Positions 54,301 through 62,405 of a stretch of DNA of 64,000 nucleotides are shown in pieces. A model generated the notes under the pieces. It was not told the origin of the DNA. It ran no database searches and saw nothing but the letters and a program-made list of their open reading frames with translations. A program made the position numbers and the translations under genes. How positions within the stretch are numbered: the first letter of the stretch is position 1; each line of letters begins with the position of its first letter. This DNA is from Tritrichomonas musculus. Its lineage: Eukaryota; Parabasalia; Tritrichomonadida; Tritrichomonadidae. The stretch is taken from positions 4,464,001-4,528,000 of the forward strand of contig JAPFFF010000002.1 of assembly GCA_039105265.1 (NCBI GenBank). Direction: 5' to 3'.

Positions 54301-54717
54301 TGTTTTCGTTTCATACTTATCTAATTCATAAGCCAATTCATCCTCATCAACAAACTTCTCATCAGCTTGTGCACTAGTATAATACGGTGTCAAATCAATT
54401 GGTTCAGGTATATCACTCTTCAATGCATATCCTTTTAATGATTCATTTATTTTTGTCGTCAATGATTCTTCATTAATCAAGTCATCAGGTATATCAGTTG
54501 ATAAAGCGTAATTGTTGATAACATAATCACGCAATCCGTTAACTGCTTCATTCAATTGTTCCTCTGTGATTCCATTACCGTTTGAACCTCCTACGTTTCC
54601 GTTCGATGAATCACCTTTGATAACATAATTGTCAACATATCTTTTAATGTATTCGTTAATCAATCCGTCAATGGTATTTGTTTTTGTTATGTGTCCGCTC
54701 TGCTCAATCGTAAACAT
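51346..54717 (-). CDS. Fibre-like protein, 1123 aa (E6)
   Basis: Longest of the fibres. At least three shaft units of I-P-E-P-I-D-L-T-P-Y-Y-T-S-A-Q-A-D-E-K-F with Y-E-L-D-K-Y. The interior domains are shared piecemeal with E4 (E-G-Q-T-T-I-Q-F-E-I, L-N-V-S-T-E-Y-T-I) and with E5 (E-L-N-I-E-Y-P-A-K-L). The head starts T-E-E-Q-L-I-K-K-C-A-I-D-C-G-P-I and is shared with the distant E1 fibre (T-T-T-Q-E-L-L-D-A, I-M-S-R-G-Y-L-A-T-F-K). The C-terminal domain is common to all. Confidence 0.72.
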   Translation of the reverse strand: MFTIEQSGHITKTNTIDGLINEYIKRYVDNYVIKGDSSNGNVGGSNGNGITEEQLNEAVNGLRDYVINNYALSTDIPDDLINEESLTTKINESLKGYALKSDIPEPIDLTPYYTSAQADEKFVDEDELAYELDKYETKTVAEGKYALKTDIPEVLKNSELQLNIKELLPDEMFQKLMAEDDKPLSAKASMCLTSIAANEGLQSALDVCAERYVPKDDLKNYITRDNLNVSTEYTIDTKTYMFPNIGPVPEEYEENGMDTSHVLPFKEGTHLVGYKVDNSGDIFHFDIRFKTNDLYADNEYNVKQHEAEGFDSEGEYFELVWDEVSGAIYDRYQYLPITITLAETEERLALKSDIPEPIDLTPYYTSAQADEKFVDEDELAYELDKYETKTVAEGKYAMKSEIPEIIEGQTTIQFEIVNNTIPDLDYNTYHELIEQYGLDIVSSNSFYTGHYVHVDYSYNDDDDNLPSQILHIEGSDSSIWFLYDSHELINPGTGDTPEVLSCSITKTIEPTDRNAYSARYVSNTYALKTDIPEPVDLTPYYTSAQADEKFVDEDELAYELDKYALKTDIPTIPTDLVNESALNTALYGTELNIEYPAKLSEGAYITPKLPNAGVHLVFDVNWGDNQDDDIMHIDVIFKPNGSTNTFDCLDRYDSNGKRIDRIIWRHDDGQIVYVSYIAAHRNNNPIAYNFIRAQIESPFIKDSNVVDGSPERFTIQCAQNDSGCAIPDEYIRRVLTTKNIIVKFKRNAEDASYEEAEFEYSGRKGANLIYKSTSGESSELIDIRVGTRVVSLRATDDTLTNIYDASITLISNQPVSDNMITSVKYVNDNFALKSNVITEEQLIKKCAIDCGPITEGGEISIHYLKLEDKVIKLEYIVGDYALCLEIRILFYDTTGNPHNIVLVLHQRTVYFDNFKFPFYYEDTVDITSGRPLTYNFPIGGYSWTTTQELLDAKQIYSRCIMSRGYLATFKAAIYGAQSNTTITHYSPIESSMNSVSDFVVGSPVYMTGKVYKHVGDEWKPSTADDTTDCICSVKTSGTWKEYVGICVRIDDKNKCITFASLGDYICKVNDSSCYSVGDEVFIDNEDNKLKVLSGETAITAKIKRMTVGIITGIIDDKTLAVFK

Positions 54718-54739
54718 TCAATTTATTAGAAACTAAACA
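54718..54739. promoter_or_regulatory. Ultra-short divergent promoter, E6
   Basis: Twenty-two bp, identical to E4 and E5, between the fibre and 854-aa start codons. Confidence 0.65.
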
Positions 54740-57304
54740 ATGTCAAATCAAGACAAAAATAATTCATCTGATAGCTTTGATTTAGATTTGAGTAATATTG
54801 ATGATGATACTATATTTGACAGTGAGGTATCTAAACCTGATGATGATGAAGATGAAATAGATGACCCGATAGATTATTTTAAGAACACGTTTCTCAGTAC
54901 ATACAAACTAGAACACCCCAATGATTTAATTAATTTGTTGTATCAAATACAAAACAATGAATATACAGGAAGAAGTGTGGGAAAGATTCGTGAAATGAAA
55001 GTCAAGTTTCGTCGATTTGTTTCATTGATGAACAAAATCAATGCAGGTATTAAAAGTAAAGGCAATCAATTCCTTAGTTTAAGAGAGTACACAACAGATA
55101 AAAAAAGTCTTGATACAATTATCAATTACTTCAATATTGTTGTCAACGATGATTTAAATTATAGCTCTGATGGTTTTCGTTCATCACCCATCAAACCACC
55201 ACGAAAGAGTCAAACACCACAAGCCACCAAAGGAAGAAGAAAGAGAACAAGCATACATGAACCAACACCTGACAGTAATAAACGAAGAACACCAAGAAGA
55301 AAACGCATAACTCCGAGTGATTCTGATGAATTAATGAATACAAGTTTTTTGGAGCAAGATGATTCCCTACCATCAATATCATTCAACTTCCCAGAATTAG
55401 AAGAAGAGGAGGAAGATAACCTATCAGCCTTGTTGTTATCTCCTTATGATTTGGTAGATGATGACATTGAATTGCTCAAGCAATTAGGCTATAATCAACC
55501 ATGGCTCAATGTACTACCAAGATGTTATGAAGCAGCAAAGAAACCACAAAACAAACTTGATGAACAAGCAAAGGAAAACGTTGATGCATTACATCAAACA
55601 CTTGAAACTATTAGAGACAAGATGAAGAGAAACATTGATATAACCAATGAACAAAAATCAATTACAGGCTTATCATCATTCTTCAGAGTGTTTGACACAA
55701 TCATTAATAAAAAACCTATCAAAGGCTCTGATGTCATACAACCAATCAAACCACCATCAATGAAACCAATCCCATTTGTGAAACCAAATGATGTTGTTAA
55801 TAATTTTTCAGCATCTAAAAGAGTCATGACAGACGCAGACGATTTTTCGCAGTCATTTGTTTTCGATAGAGAAGATGGTGATGACCTCAATCAAACATTC
55901 ACTGAATACGCTCAACAAGCAAATAAACCAAAGAAGCATGGTAAATTCATTGATGATGGTGATAAAGTTGAATTTAATCAAAAAATATTTAAACCTGGAA
56001 ATCCATTTGCACAAAAAATAACCGATGATGAAATCAATGCTTTAATTAAAAATGCTAAAGCAGCAACAGTAAGAGGTAAGCGTGAGGACAGAGATGCCCC
56101 AACCGTTCTTGAAAACATTGATAGAGATTTCACAAACCTTAACATTCAATCACCCGCCAAGAGTTCAACATACTATAAACAAAACTTCCTTGATTTAATC
56201 ATTAATGGTAATTATAGAATCAAATACATTCCTGCTGCCTCAACCAGAGACCAAGCAACAATATACTGTCATACGCATCTTGACCAAGACGGAAAGCCAA
56301 AATATCGTTTACTTCCTACAAACGCTATGGACCCAAATGGTGAAGCAATAACAGACCTGAACGGAGATAAGATTGATGATATTGTATTAGTTGATAAGAA
56401 AGGAGTGCCACAAGTCATAAACGGTTATAAACTTGTATTTGCTTCTCCTTATAAGAAAGTATGGAAGACAGTTGTCAAATCAGCTGTAGAAAGGAAAGCT
56501 AAACCGTTCAATGTTTGGCTCAATGAACAATTCAATAAATCAAAGGATTCCGTAGATTGGGAGAAAGGTGAATATAATATTAATCCAAATGAAACCATCC
56601 AGAAATATACAGAATTCTATCACAATGAACTCGGTTTGGGTAAGCCAAAAGTCAGCAAACGATTAAGTCCTTCATCATATTGGTCAAGTTATTTCGCAAA
56701 GGTTTGGAAAGTCTTCTGGCAATTATTCCCACAATTCAAACCATTAACAAGAATCATTTCGTACCTTTCAGTATCAAATGTACTGTTTTGTATATACTTT
56801 GATAACAATGTCAAGAAAGAGATTGAAAAAGGTGGTCAGCCAATGAACTACATTCAATGGTTAGCATGGAAGAAAATCAACAAATCAAAGTACAATCAAA
56901 TGATTGGTAAGCGAATGACAACATTCATCAATAATTTGTCAAAGGTCATTAACTTTGAAAGCGGTGAATTCAATCCTAATAGAAGTGCTTGGGAAGGAAT
57001 GCCAATCGCTTTCATTCAATCAATGGAATCATTGATACTATCATACTTAGTAAATGTCAGTATGAATGACAAGCAGAGACCCCAAAAACTGGCTGAAAAG
57101 ACTCAATTAGCTGCTGAAATACCTACAGAAGAGATAAGAGAAAATAAAGAAGAATATAATCGAATAATCAATAACTTGATTGATAAAATCTATGGTCAGC
57201 AATGTGGATATCTCGAATATAAGGAAAAACTAAATGCACAGAAGAAAGACCAATTAAGTAATGTAAACAGATACGATATTGATATATTTCAAGAAGAAGC
57301 ATGA
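54740..57304 (+). CDS. Large conserved Polinton protein with two N-terminal modules, 854 aa (E6)
   Basis: Residues 1-195 match the E4 764-aa protein (F-K-N-T-F-L-S-T-Y-K-L-E-H-P to R-I-T-P-S-D-S-D-E). Residues about 205-330 instead resemble the start of the E1 680-aa protein (acidic Glu run, then L-N-V-L-P-R-C-Y versus I-N-V-L-P-K-Y-Y). The core from about 470 has I-I-N-G-N-Y-R-I-K-Y-I-P, D-L-N-G-D-K-I-D-D and S-P-Y-K-K-V-W-K. The arrangement looks like one N-terminal module added in front of another. Confidence 0.75.
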   Translation: MSNQDKNNSSDSFDLDLSNIDDDTIFDSEVSKPDDDEDEIDDPIDYFKNTFLSTYKLEHPNDLINLLYQIQNNEYTGRSVGKIREMKVKFRRFVSLMNKINAGIKSKGNQFLSLREYTTDKKSLDTIINYFNIVVNDDLNYSSDGFRSSPIKPPRKSQTPQATKGRRKRTSIHEPTPDSNKRRTPRRKRITPSDSDELMNTSFLEQDDSLPSISFNFPELEEEEEDNLSALLLSPYDLVDDDIELLKQLGYNQPWLNVLPRCYEAAKKPQNKLDEQAKENVDALHQTLETIRDKMKRNIDITNEQKSITGLSSFFRVFDTIINKKPIKGSDVIQPIKPPSMKPIPFVKPNDVVNNFSASKRVMTDADDFSQSFVFDREDGDDLNQTFTEYAQQANKPKKHGKFIDDGDKVEFNQKIFKPGNPFAQKITDDEINALIKNAKAATVRGKREDRDAPTVLENIDRDFTNLNIQSPAKSSTYYKQNFLDLIINGNYRIKYIPAASTRDQATIYCHTHLDQDGKPKYRLLPTNAMDPNGEAITDLNGDKIDDIVLVDKKGVPQVINGYKLVFASPYKKVWKTVVKSAVERKAKPFNVWLNEQFNKSKDSVDWEKGEYNINPNETIQKYTEFYHNELGLGKPKVSKRLSPSSYWSSYFAKVWKVFWQLFPQFKPLTRIISYLSVSNVLFCIYFDNNVKKEIEKGGQPMNYIQWLAWKKINKSKYNQMIGKRMTTFINNLSKVINFESGEFNPNRSAWEGMPIAFIQSMESLILSYLVNVSMNDKQRPQKLAEKTQLAAEIPTEEIRENKEEYNRIINNLIDKIYGQQCGYLEYKEKLNAQKKDQLSNVNRYDIDIFQEEA

Positions 57305-57357
57305 ATCAGAGAATAAAAATAAATGAAATGATATTCATTGAATCATGTTGATTGCTT

Positions 57358-57888
57358 TTATTTTTGTTCACTCATTTTGCGTTTTGGTCTTCGATGTTTG
57401 GATGTGTTGAGTCTACGTGTTGGACTCAAATCAGCATCAAACGGAGTGATTTCAGTTTTATCAAGTGATTCATCGGTGTTTCTCAATTGATTCCAATATC
57501 TCGAATCATTCCAAATCATCGACGGTGAAGGAGGGTTTGGTTGTTGAATGAATGATGATTTGATTCTGTTGATTCGTTGTTTAGCTTTTATTGAATCAAC
57601 TTGTCTTTGTTTTTCTTTGGCATATACTTCATATATTGGGTCATCTTGTAATTGCTCAAATAACTTCTCTCTTATTCGAACTCTTCTTTCGAGTGCAGGA
57701 TGTTGTTTAAATGTTGGTGGCGGGCTTCTTATGTTTCTGAATTTGCGAGGAATATAATAATCACATGTCGGTGGTGGTCCTTCAGTGATGTTAACGAATT
57801 TTGGTGTGTTTGGATAGTATTCAGGTGGTTTATATGATGAAGGACCAAAAAAAGCATCAAACACTGGAGGCGAATGATTGTTATTCAT
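57358..57888 (-). CDS. Cargo-slot protein, Pro-rich and basic, 176 aa (E6)
   Basis: Not recognised. Pro-rich N-terminal half (S-P-P-V-F-D-A-F-F-G-P-S-S-Y-K-P-P-E-Y-Y-P), a charged helix (Y-A-K-E-K-Q-R-Q-V-D-S-I-K-A-K-Q-R-I-N-R), and a basic tail (S-K-H-R-R-P-K-R-K-M-S-E-Q-K). Short Tyr/Pro motifs such as P-P-E-Y could recruit host WW-domain or sorting proteins, which is speculation. It occupies the slot of the 371-aa gene of E4 with no visible similarity. Confidence 0.65.
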   Translation of the reverse strand: MNNNHSPPVFDAFFGPSSYKPPEYYPNTPKFVNITEGPPPTCDYYIPRKFRNIRSPPPTFKQHPALERRVRIREKLFEQLQDDPIYEVYAKEKQRQVDSIKAKQRINRIKSSFIQQPNPPSPSMIWNDSRYWNQLRNTDESLDKTEITPFDADLSPTRRLNTSKHRRPKRKMSEQK

Positions 57889-57895
57889 TTTGAAT

Positions 57896-58246
57896 TCAAT
57901 AAATTAATAAGCAACTGAATATAAATGATTCAGGTTCAATAACGTTTCCTTTCATGTCTGTGAACCATAAATGATATTCTTTTTTTGTGTTGTTCAGACA
58001 CTCATATTTCCTGTATTTCGTTTGTCTTCTGTTGGCAAGCATTATGAAATGGTCGCAGAAAGGCATGAATTCAACGATATCTGAATGAACCATCAAATCA
58101 CCAACAATATGTTGATTGACAACAGCCCCACAATACTGAACAACAATGTACTTCTTGTTGCGACTATAAACGAAATCATCAGGAAGAATAAAATCTTTTG
58201 ATTGTGTGTGATAGTATCGTTTTGTGATTTGTTGTTTAGCTTTCAT
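57896..58246 (-). CDS. Integrase-linked small beta-rich protein, 116 aa (E6)
   Basis: Two residues different from E4 (K-Q-Q-I, D-F-I-L). Start M-K-A-K-Q-Q chosen by alignment, though an upstream in-frame Met exists. Overlaps the integrase end by 11 bp. Confidence 0.7.
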   Translation of the reverse strand: MKAKQQITKRYYHTQSKDFILPDDFVYSRNKKYIVVQYCGAVVNQHIVGDLMVHSDIVEFMPFCDHFIMLANRRQTKYRKYECLNNTKKEYHLWFTDMKGNVIEPESFIFSCLLIY

Positions 58247-59351
58247 TTTGCGTTTTATAAGCCAAAAAGAATATTTTATAATCATCATTCAAATCATCTA
58301 TTGATGAACAAACATATTTTGTGTACATGATTGGTACAGTTATTATTGTTTTATTCTTCCGTGTTTTGTTAGTTTGACGCAAAGGATTTAATAGTTTACA
58401 TTTAACGTTTCCAGACTCATAGCAAATGAATTCAGCGAGTTCATTGAACACTCTTCTTCGCTTTTCATGTTTCTTTTCTGTTTTTCCGTAATCGGTGTGA
58501 ATGAGTATTATATTTTTGGGTTTATATGATAGAAGACCTTTAAATCGTTGTTTTTGTTGAATCTCTTTCAATTGCATTGATTTCGCTCTTATGTATTGCC
58601 ATTCAAGGTCGCGGTCGTCTTGCATCTGTTGAGGTGTTAGATAAATGTATTTTGATTGTCGTTTGTCAAGGTATTCATCAGTTTCTTCATCAAATGATGT
58701 GTATAAAGGATTCAATAAGCGAAGAGATGAATGAGGCGTGTTATTGTACCATTCAACCATTTGTTGCATCAATACATTGTTTGTCATTCGTTGTTGTGAT
58801 TGACCGAAAGCATTTCTTAATGTTCTGATTACTGCATCAACACATTTATGTGCATTCGTGAAAGGTGAATCATCAATGATTAACTTTATTTTGTTAGGAG
58901 CTTTGAATTTAATTGATGGTTTGTCTGATTGATATCGCTCTTTACCGTTGCAATAACTTTTGAATGCATTTGATATGAAAGCCTTTTCACCATCACATTT
59001 AATTGTTTCGATTCTGATATTCCTTTTATTGACTAGTTTATCAATTACTTTGATTACATACAACTCAGATTTGTAATCAATTGGTTCAACAATTAAGTAT
59101 TTGGTGTTTACATTGATTAGGACGAGATAAGCTTTGTTTAATGCAAACATTATATCCATCTCGTATGCGTACGGTTCAAATGAGAAGTCAGGTTTTGATA
59201 GTTTCTTTACTGTCTTCAATTGAAAGTCAGGTATATAGGGCTCTGTTTTAATGTTTGTGTCTTTGATGTACTTGTATTTAGATTTGAAAGGATAATTGAT
59301 TGATTCTTTGTAGCTGCGTGCACTCGCTTCATCTTCGATGTATTCATTCAT
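58236..59351 (-). CDS. INT: Retroviral-type (rve) integrase, 371 aa (E6)
   Basis: Core acidic positions are D66 (Y-E-M-D-I-M-F), D120 (I-K-C-D-G-E) and D172 (V-D-A-V-I-R-T-L-R). Start M-N-E-Y-I-E-D taken as in E3, ignoring 20 in-frame upstream residues that read through the double-hairpin spacer. The C-terminal part is basic (K-T-E-K-K-H-E-K-R-R-R-V-F-N) and may bind DNA. This enzyme is the best candidate for having made the 6-bp duplication around E6. Confidence 0.88.
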   Translation of the reverse strand: MNEYIEDEASARSYKESINYPFKSKYKYIKDTNIKTEPYIPDFQLKTVKKLSKPDFSFEPYAYEMDIMFALNKAYLVLINVNTKYLIVEPIDYKSELYVIKVIDKLVNKRNIRIETIKCDGEKAFISNAFKSYCNGKERYQSDKPSIKFKAPNKIKLIIDDSPFTNAHKCVDAVIRTLRNAFGQSQQRMTNNVLMQQMVEWYNNTPHSSLRLLNPLYTSFDEETDEYLDKRQSKYIYLTPQQMQDDRDLEWQYIRAKSMQLKEIQQKQRFKGLLSYKPKNIILIHTDYGKTEKKHEKRRRVFNELAEFICYESGNVKCKLLNPLRQTNKTRKNKTIITVPIMYTKYVCSSIDDLNDDYKIFFLAYKTQNES

Positions 59352-59382
59352 TTGAATTGCAAAAATAAAGCATTCATTTATG

Positions 59383-59413
59383 AAGGAACTCTGTTCCCTT
59401 TTGCAAAGCAAAA
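59383..59413. repeat. Double-hairpin repeat between capsid and integrase (E6)
   Basis: Same 31 bp as 34,116-34,146 in E4. Confidence 0.7.
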
Positions 59414-59438
59414 TGATTATTTAATGAAATCAATTCAT

Positions 59439-61382
59439 TTATTCATTTGCTTGACTTCCTTTTGGTGTTTCATCATCAACATATTCTAAACCGTCCAAAG
59501 AAAGTTTGAAATATGTATCCCTAGTTATCCATAATTGAGTTGGTGGTGGTCTGGTGATGGTTCCATCTGGCTCAACAACATTGTAATATGTATCATCAGC
59601 TCCTGTATAGATAGGCATTCCATTAACTTGTATCTGAACGTTTCCAAAACCTCCATCAAGTCCGTCATAACAATATCCTGCACTCGCTCGTTCAGTTTGA
59701 ATATTGAAAACAAATGATGTTGCATCACTGATTGTGTTGTTGTATCTCTTACCGTTAGCGTCATTCTTTGGCATTGTCATTGAGTCTTCAAATTCCTTTG
59801 TGCATGAAAGAGTGATTGCATCTAAATCACCAGCCGTTAATTGATTCTCAAAGAATCGTGCACCAATAGTTGAAACGTTTTCGTCTGGGAAGTTCTTTCC
59901 ACCAATATTCAAGAAACAGTTTTGATAAACTGGGTTTTCAAAGACAGTTAAATCATTATGATGCTTTGGAAACATGATTGATAAATTAGTTGCATTGATT
60001 AATGGGATATTCAATGTTGACTTGATTCCGTTTGCTGCTGGAGCGATTGGGAAAGCATGATAATCAACTTTTTGTGAAGGAATGATTAAACCTTGTCTTA
60101 AAATGTCTTCAATTCCTTGTCTTGTAGCTTCACAAACACCAAAGCCTTGCATATTAGATTTACAAGCCATGATTGTCATTCGATTAACAGTTAATGTCGC
60201 TGTTTGTTTTGAATAATGAGCGCTCATCAACTTGTTGGCTTCAGTTTTAGATACAAAGTTAACGTAAACATGACCTGCATGTGATGGTTGAGGTAATTTA
60301 CCATGTTCTTTGGTATAATGGGCTTGACAAATTGCTTTATTATCATCAGTCTTTTCAATTCCAAGTTCAGTAAATTCATCATCAGTAAAGCTAAATATTA
60401 ATGAACAATTTTCAATCAGTTCATCGAAATCACCTCCAGATGCAGATACGTATTGTTCTCTAACTTCATACTTCAATTGATATTTCGTTGGTGTTGGTTC
60501 AGGTGATGGTGGGTCTGGATTGTCTCCAGGTCCTGGAATCACTGCTTGATTACCAATTTGTGTGAATTGATGTTTGAGGTGTCCACGGGCTTTGATTTCC
60601 TTTAGTCTGTTTAATTCTTCCATCGATATTGAATCATTATCTTCAAGAAATACTTTTGCTTCAGCAACTGTGTAAGGGTCTAATACTGCCCAAACAAGAC
60701 CAGCGGGACTAACTTGAAAACGAATTGATAAATCACCAATGATTCCGTTAGGGAATAAATCGAATGCCTGTAATGCAAGCAAATCATCAAAAGGAACATT
60801 CAAATCAAATTCGACTTCGCTTCTTCCTGTGTTCTTAAATGAATTCAAGTTGACATAAGCTCCTGCATGTGTTTGTGAATAGTTGCTAATGTTTTCCCAC
60901 AATGAATGAACAAATCGACGGCGTTTCTTCTCGGCTTCTGGTTTAACTGAAGAATACAAGAAGCCTTCACGAATGCATTCATTCTGTTGGTATCCGACAT
61001 TGACATTATTATGAAGAATCTCTAACCTGTCAAACAACTGGTTTGATGATTTGAAACCGACAAACAGTTTGTACAAGTTGTTGGGGTCATTGATTTCATT
61101 TAATTTACTCATATCTGTATTCAATGATAAATCTAATTTAACATGAAATGTTAAGAAACCTTTATCAATATCACTTACGAAGTGGTCAGGATGTGTTAAA
61201 CTGATTTGCGAATATTGACCAGCTGTAAACGGAGCTGGTTGGTCATGACAGTCAACAGTTCTAAATGAAAATGAACGTGTACCGTCATTGACATTAATCA
61301 TGTTTCTCATCTCTTCAAATGCATGAAGAACGTTTCCTGTTTCAGTGCGAAGATTATGAGCTCTCTCGTTTCTATATAACAT
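59439..61382 (-). CDS. MCP: Major capsid protein, probable double jelly-roll, 647 aa (E6)
   Basis: Same length as E4 and about 97% identical. Changes include Q-F-T-A-G-Q versus H-Q-G-Q near residue 53 and a cluster near the C-terminus (M-P-I-Y-T-G-A-D-D-T-Y-Y, V-D-D-E-T-P-K-G-S). Interestingly the C-terminus (E-T-P-K-G-S-Q-A-N-E) is closer to the E3 capsid piece than to E4. Confidence 0.82.
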   Translation of the reverse strand: MLYRNERAHNLRTETGNVLHAFEEMRNMINVNDGTRSFSFRTVDCHDQPAPFTAGQYSQISLTHPDHFVSDIDKGFLTFHVKLDLSLNTDMSKLNEINDPNNLYKLFVGFKSSNQLFDRLEILHNNVNVGYQQNECIREGFLYSSVKPEAEKKRRRFVHSLWENISNYSQTHAGAYVNLNSFKNTGRSEVEFDLNVPFDDLLALQAFDLFPNGIIGDLSIRFQVSPAGLVWAVLDPYTVAEAKVFLEDNDSISMEELNRLKEIKARGHLKHQFTQIGNQAVIPGPGDNPDPPSPEPTPTKYQLKYEVREQYVSASGGDFDELIENCSLIFSFTDDEFTELGIEKTDDNKAICQAHYTKEHGKLPQPSHAGHVYVNFVSKTEANKLMSAHYSKQTATLTVNRMTIMACKSNMQGFGVCEATRQGIEDILRQGLIIPSQKVDYHAFPIAPAANGIKSTLNIPLINATNLSIMFPKHHNDLTVFENPVYQNCFLNIGGKNFPDENVSTIGARFFENQLTAGDLDAITLSCTKEFEDSMTMPKNDANGKRYNNTISDATSFVFNIQTERASAGYCYDGLDGGFGNVQIQVNGMPIYTGADDTYYNVVEPDGTITRPPPTQLWITRDTYFKLSLDGLEYVDDETPKGSQANE

Positions 61383-61388
61383 TTATGA
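61383..61388 (-). promoter_or_regulatory. Inr-like TCATAA before capsid gene (E6)
   Basis: TCATAAATG on the minus strand. Confidence 0.5.
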
Positions 61389-61431
61389 TTGAATAAAAAG
61401 GAAATAAATCACTTTTATCATCAATTAAATT

Positions 61432-61686
61432 ATGGGTGTCGGTATATTCAACAAAATCAAGAACGCATTTAAATCAATTGGCGGTAAAGTTAAATCATTT
61501 GCTCAGAAAGCAGTTAAAGCAATTCCAAAAGTTGTTGATGTTGGAAAGCAAATCATGGACAGAGTCAAACCAATCACACAATTCATTCCTGGTGTTGGTC
61601 AAGTAGTTGACGCAATTGATACAGGATTAAATGCTGTCGACAAAGTAGGTAAATTTGGTAAATCAATACTGAATGAAGTTAAATGA
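61432..61686 (+). CDS. Amphipathic basic peptide, pVI-like, 84 aa (E6)
   Basis: Differs from E4 mainly at the end (N-A-V-D-K-V-G-K-F-G-K-S). The substitutions keep charge and amphipathicity. Confidence 0.65.
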   Translation: MGVGIFNKIKNAFKSIGGKVKSFAQKAVKAIPKVVDVGKQIMDRVKPITQFIPGVGQVVDAIDTGLNAVDKVGKFGKSILNEVK

Positions 61687-61722
61687 AAAACAATGAAAAA
61701 TAATGATTTAAATTGAATATAA

Positions 61723-62199
61723 ATGAATGATAACATCAATGAACTTAAAGTAATAAACGAAAACATTAATGAATCAAAAGTGTTTAAATCAGTTGAAGAG
61801 TTCAATTTGTTCTATCAAAAGAATATCGAGCAAATGAAATCACAAACGACTAACTATTTGAACAAGATTTATAAAATCATCACTAATGACGGCAATGAAT
61901 ACAGAATCACTAAACGTAATTGTACAGACGGTAAACGATGTGGTGGCGACATTTATTTGAAGAAAGTTGGGAACACAATCACTAAAACACTTGAAAACGA
62001 CAACATCAAGGCTGATATATCATTGATAAAGGAATCATTGAATGAATTCACTGAACAAATCAATCAATTGAACAACAAAAATAAAATACTTGAAGAACAT
62101 ATCAATAAGCTTTCAAATGTTGTTGACCAACAATCAAAAGTCATTAATGAATACATTTTAAATGTTGTTGCTCCTGACAACCACCGAATGATTAAGTGA
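61723..62199 (+). CDS. Coiled-coil protein, 158 aa (E6)
   Basis: Closer to the E2 copy (C-G-G-D-I, S-L-N-E-F-T-E-Q-I) than to E4, a sign of mosaic ancestry. Its 3' end overlaps the 77-aa gene. Confidence 0.75.
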   Translation: MNDNINELKVINENINESKVFKSVEEFNLFYQKNIEQMKSQTTNYLNKIYKIITNDGNEYRITKRNCTDGKRCGGDIYLKKVGNTITKTLENDNIKADISLIKESLNEFTEQINQLNNKNKILEEHINKLSNVVDQQSKVINEYILNVVAPDNHRMIK

Positions 62200-62391
62200 A
62201 TCATGATGATTTAATGATTTAGTCGTTTTTGGAGGTGGTTCATGAAATACATTACCTTTTTCATTATAACATTTCACTGTCGGAGCTGAGTTTATTTTTG
62301 TTCTCTTCTTTTGCATCGTTAATTGTAATCTATCAAAATAGTTTTTGTGTTTATCATCATGAACGGTTCTCATTTGATTAATAGCAGACAT
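62158..62391 (-). CDS. Basic protein antisense to the 158-aa gene end, 77 aa (E6)
   Basis: As at 36,891, with Q-M-R-T, H-K-N-Y, Q-K-K-R and N-V-F-H changes; open throughout. Divergent from the 75-aa gene across 14 bp. Confidence 0.55.
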   Translation of the reverse strand: MSAINQMRTVHDDKHKNYFDRLQLTMQKKRTKINSAPTVKCYNEKGNVFHEPPPKTTKSLNHHDSLNHSVVVRSNNI

Positions 62392-62405
62392 TTAATTGCT
62401 ATTAA

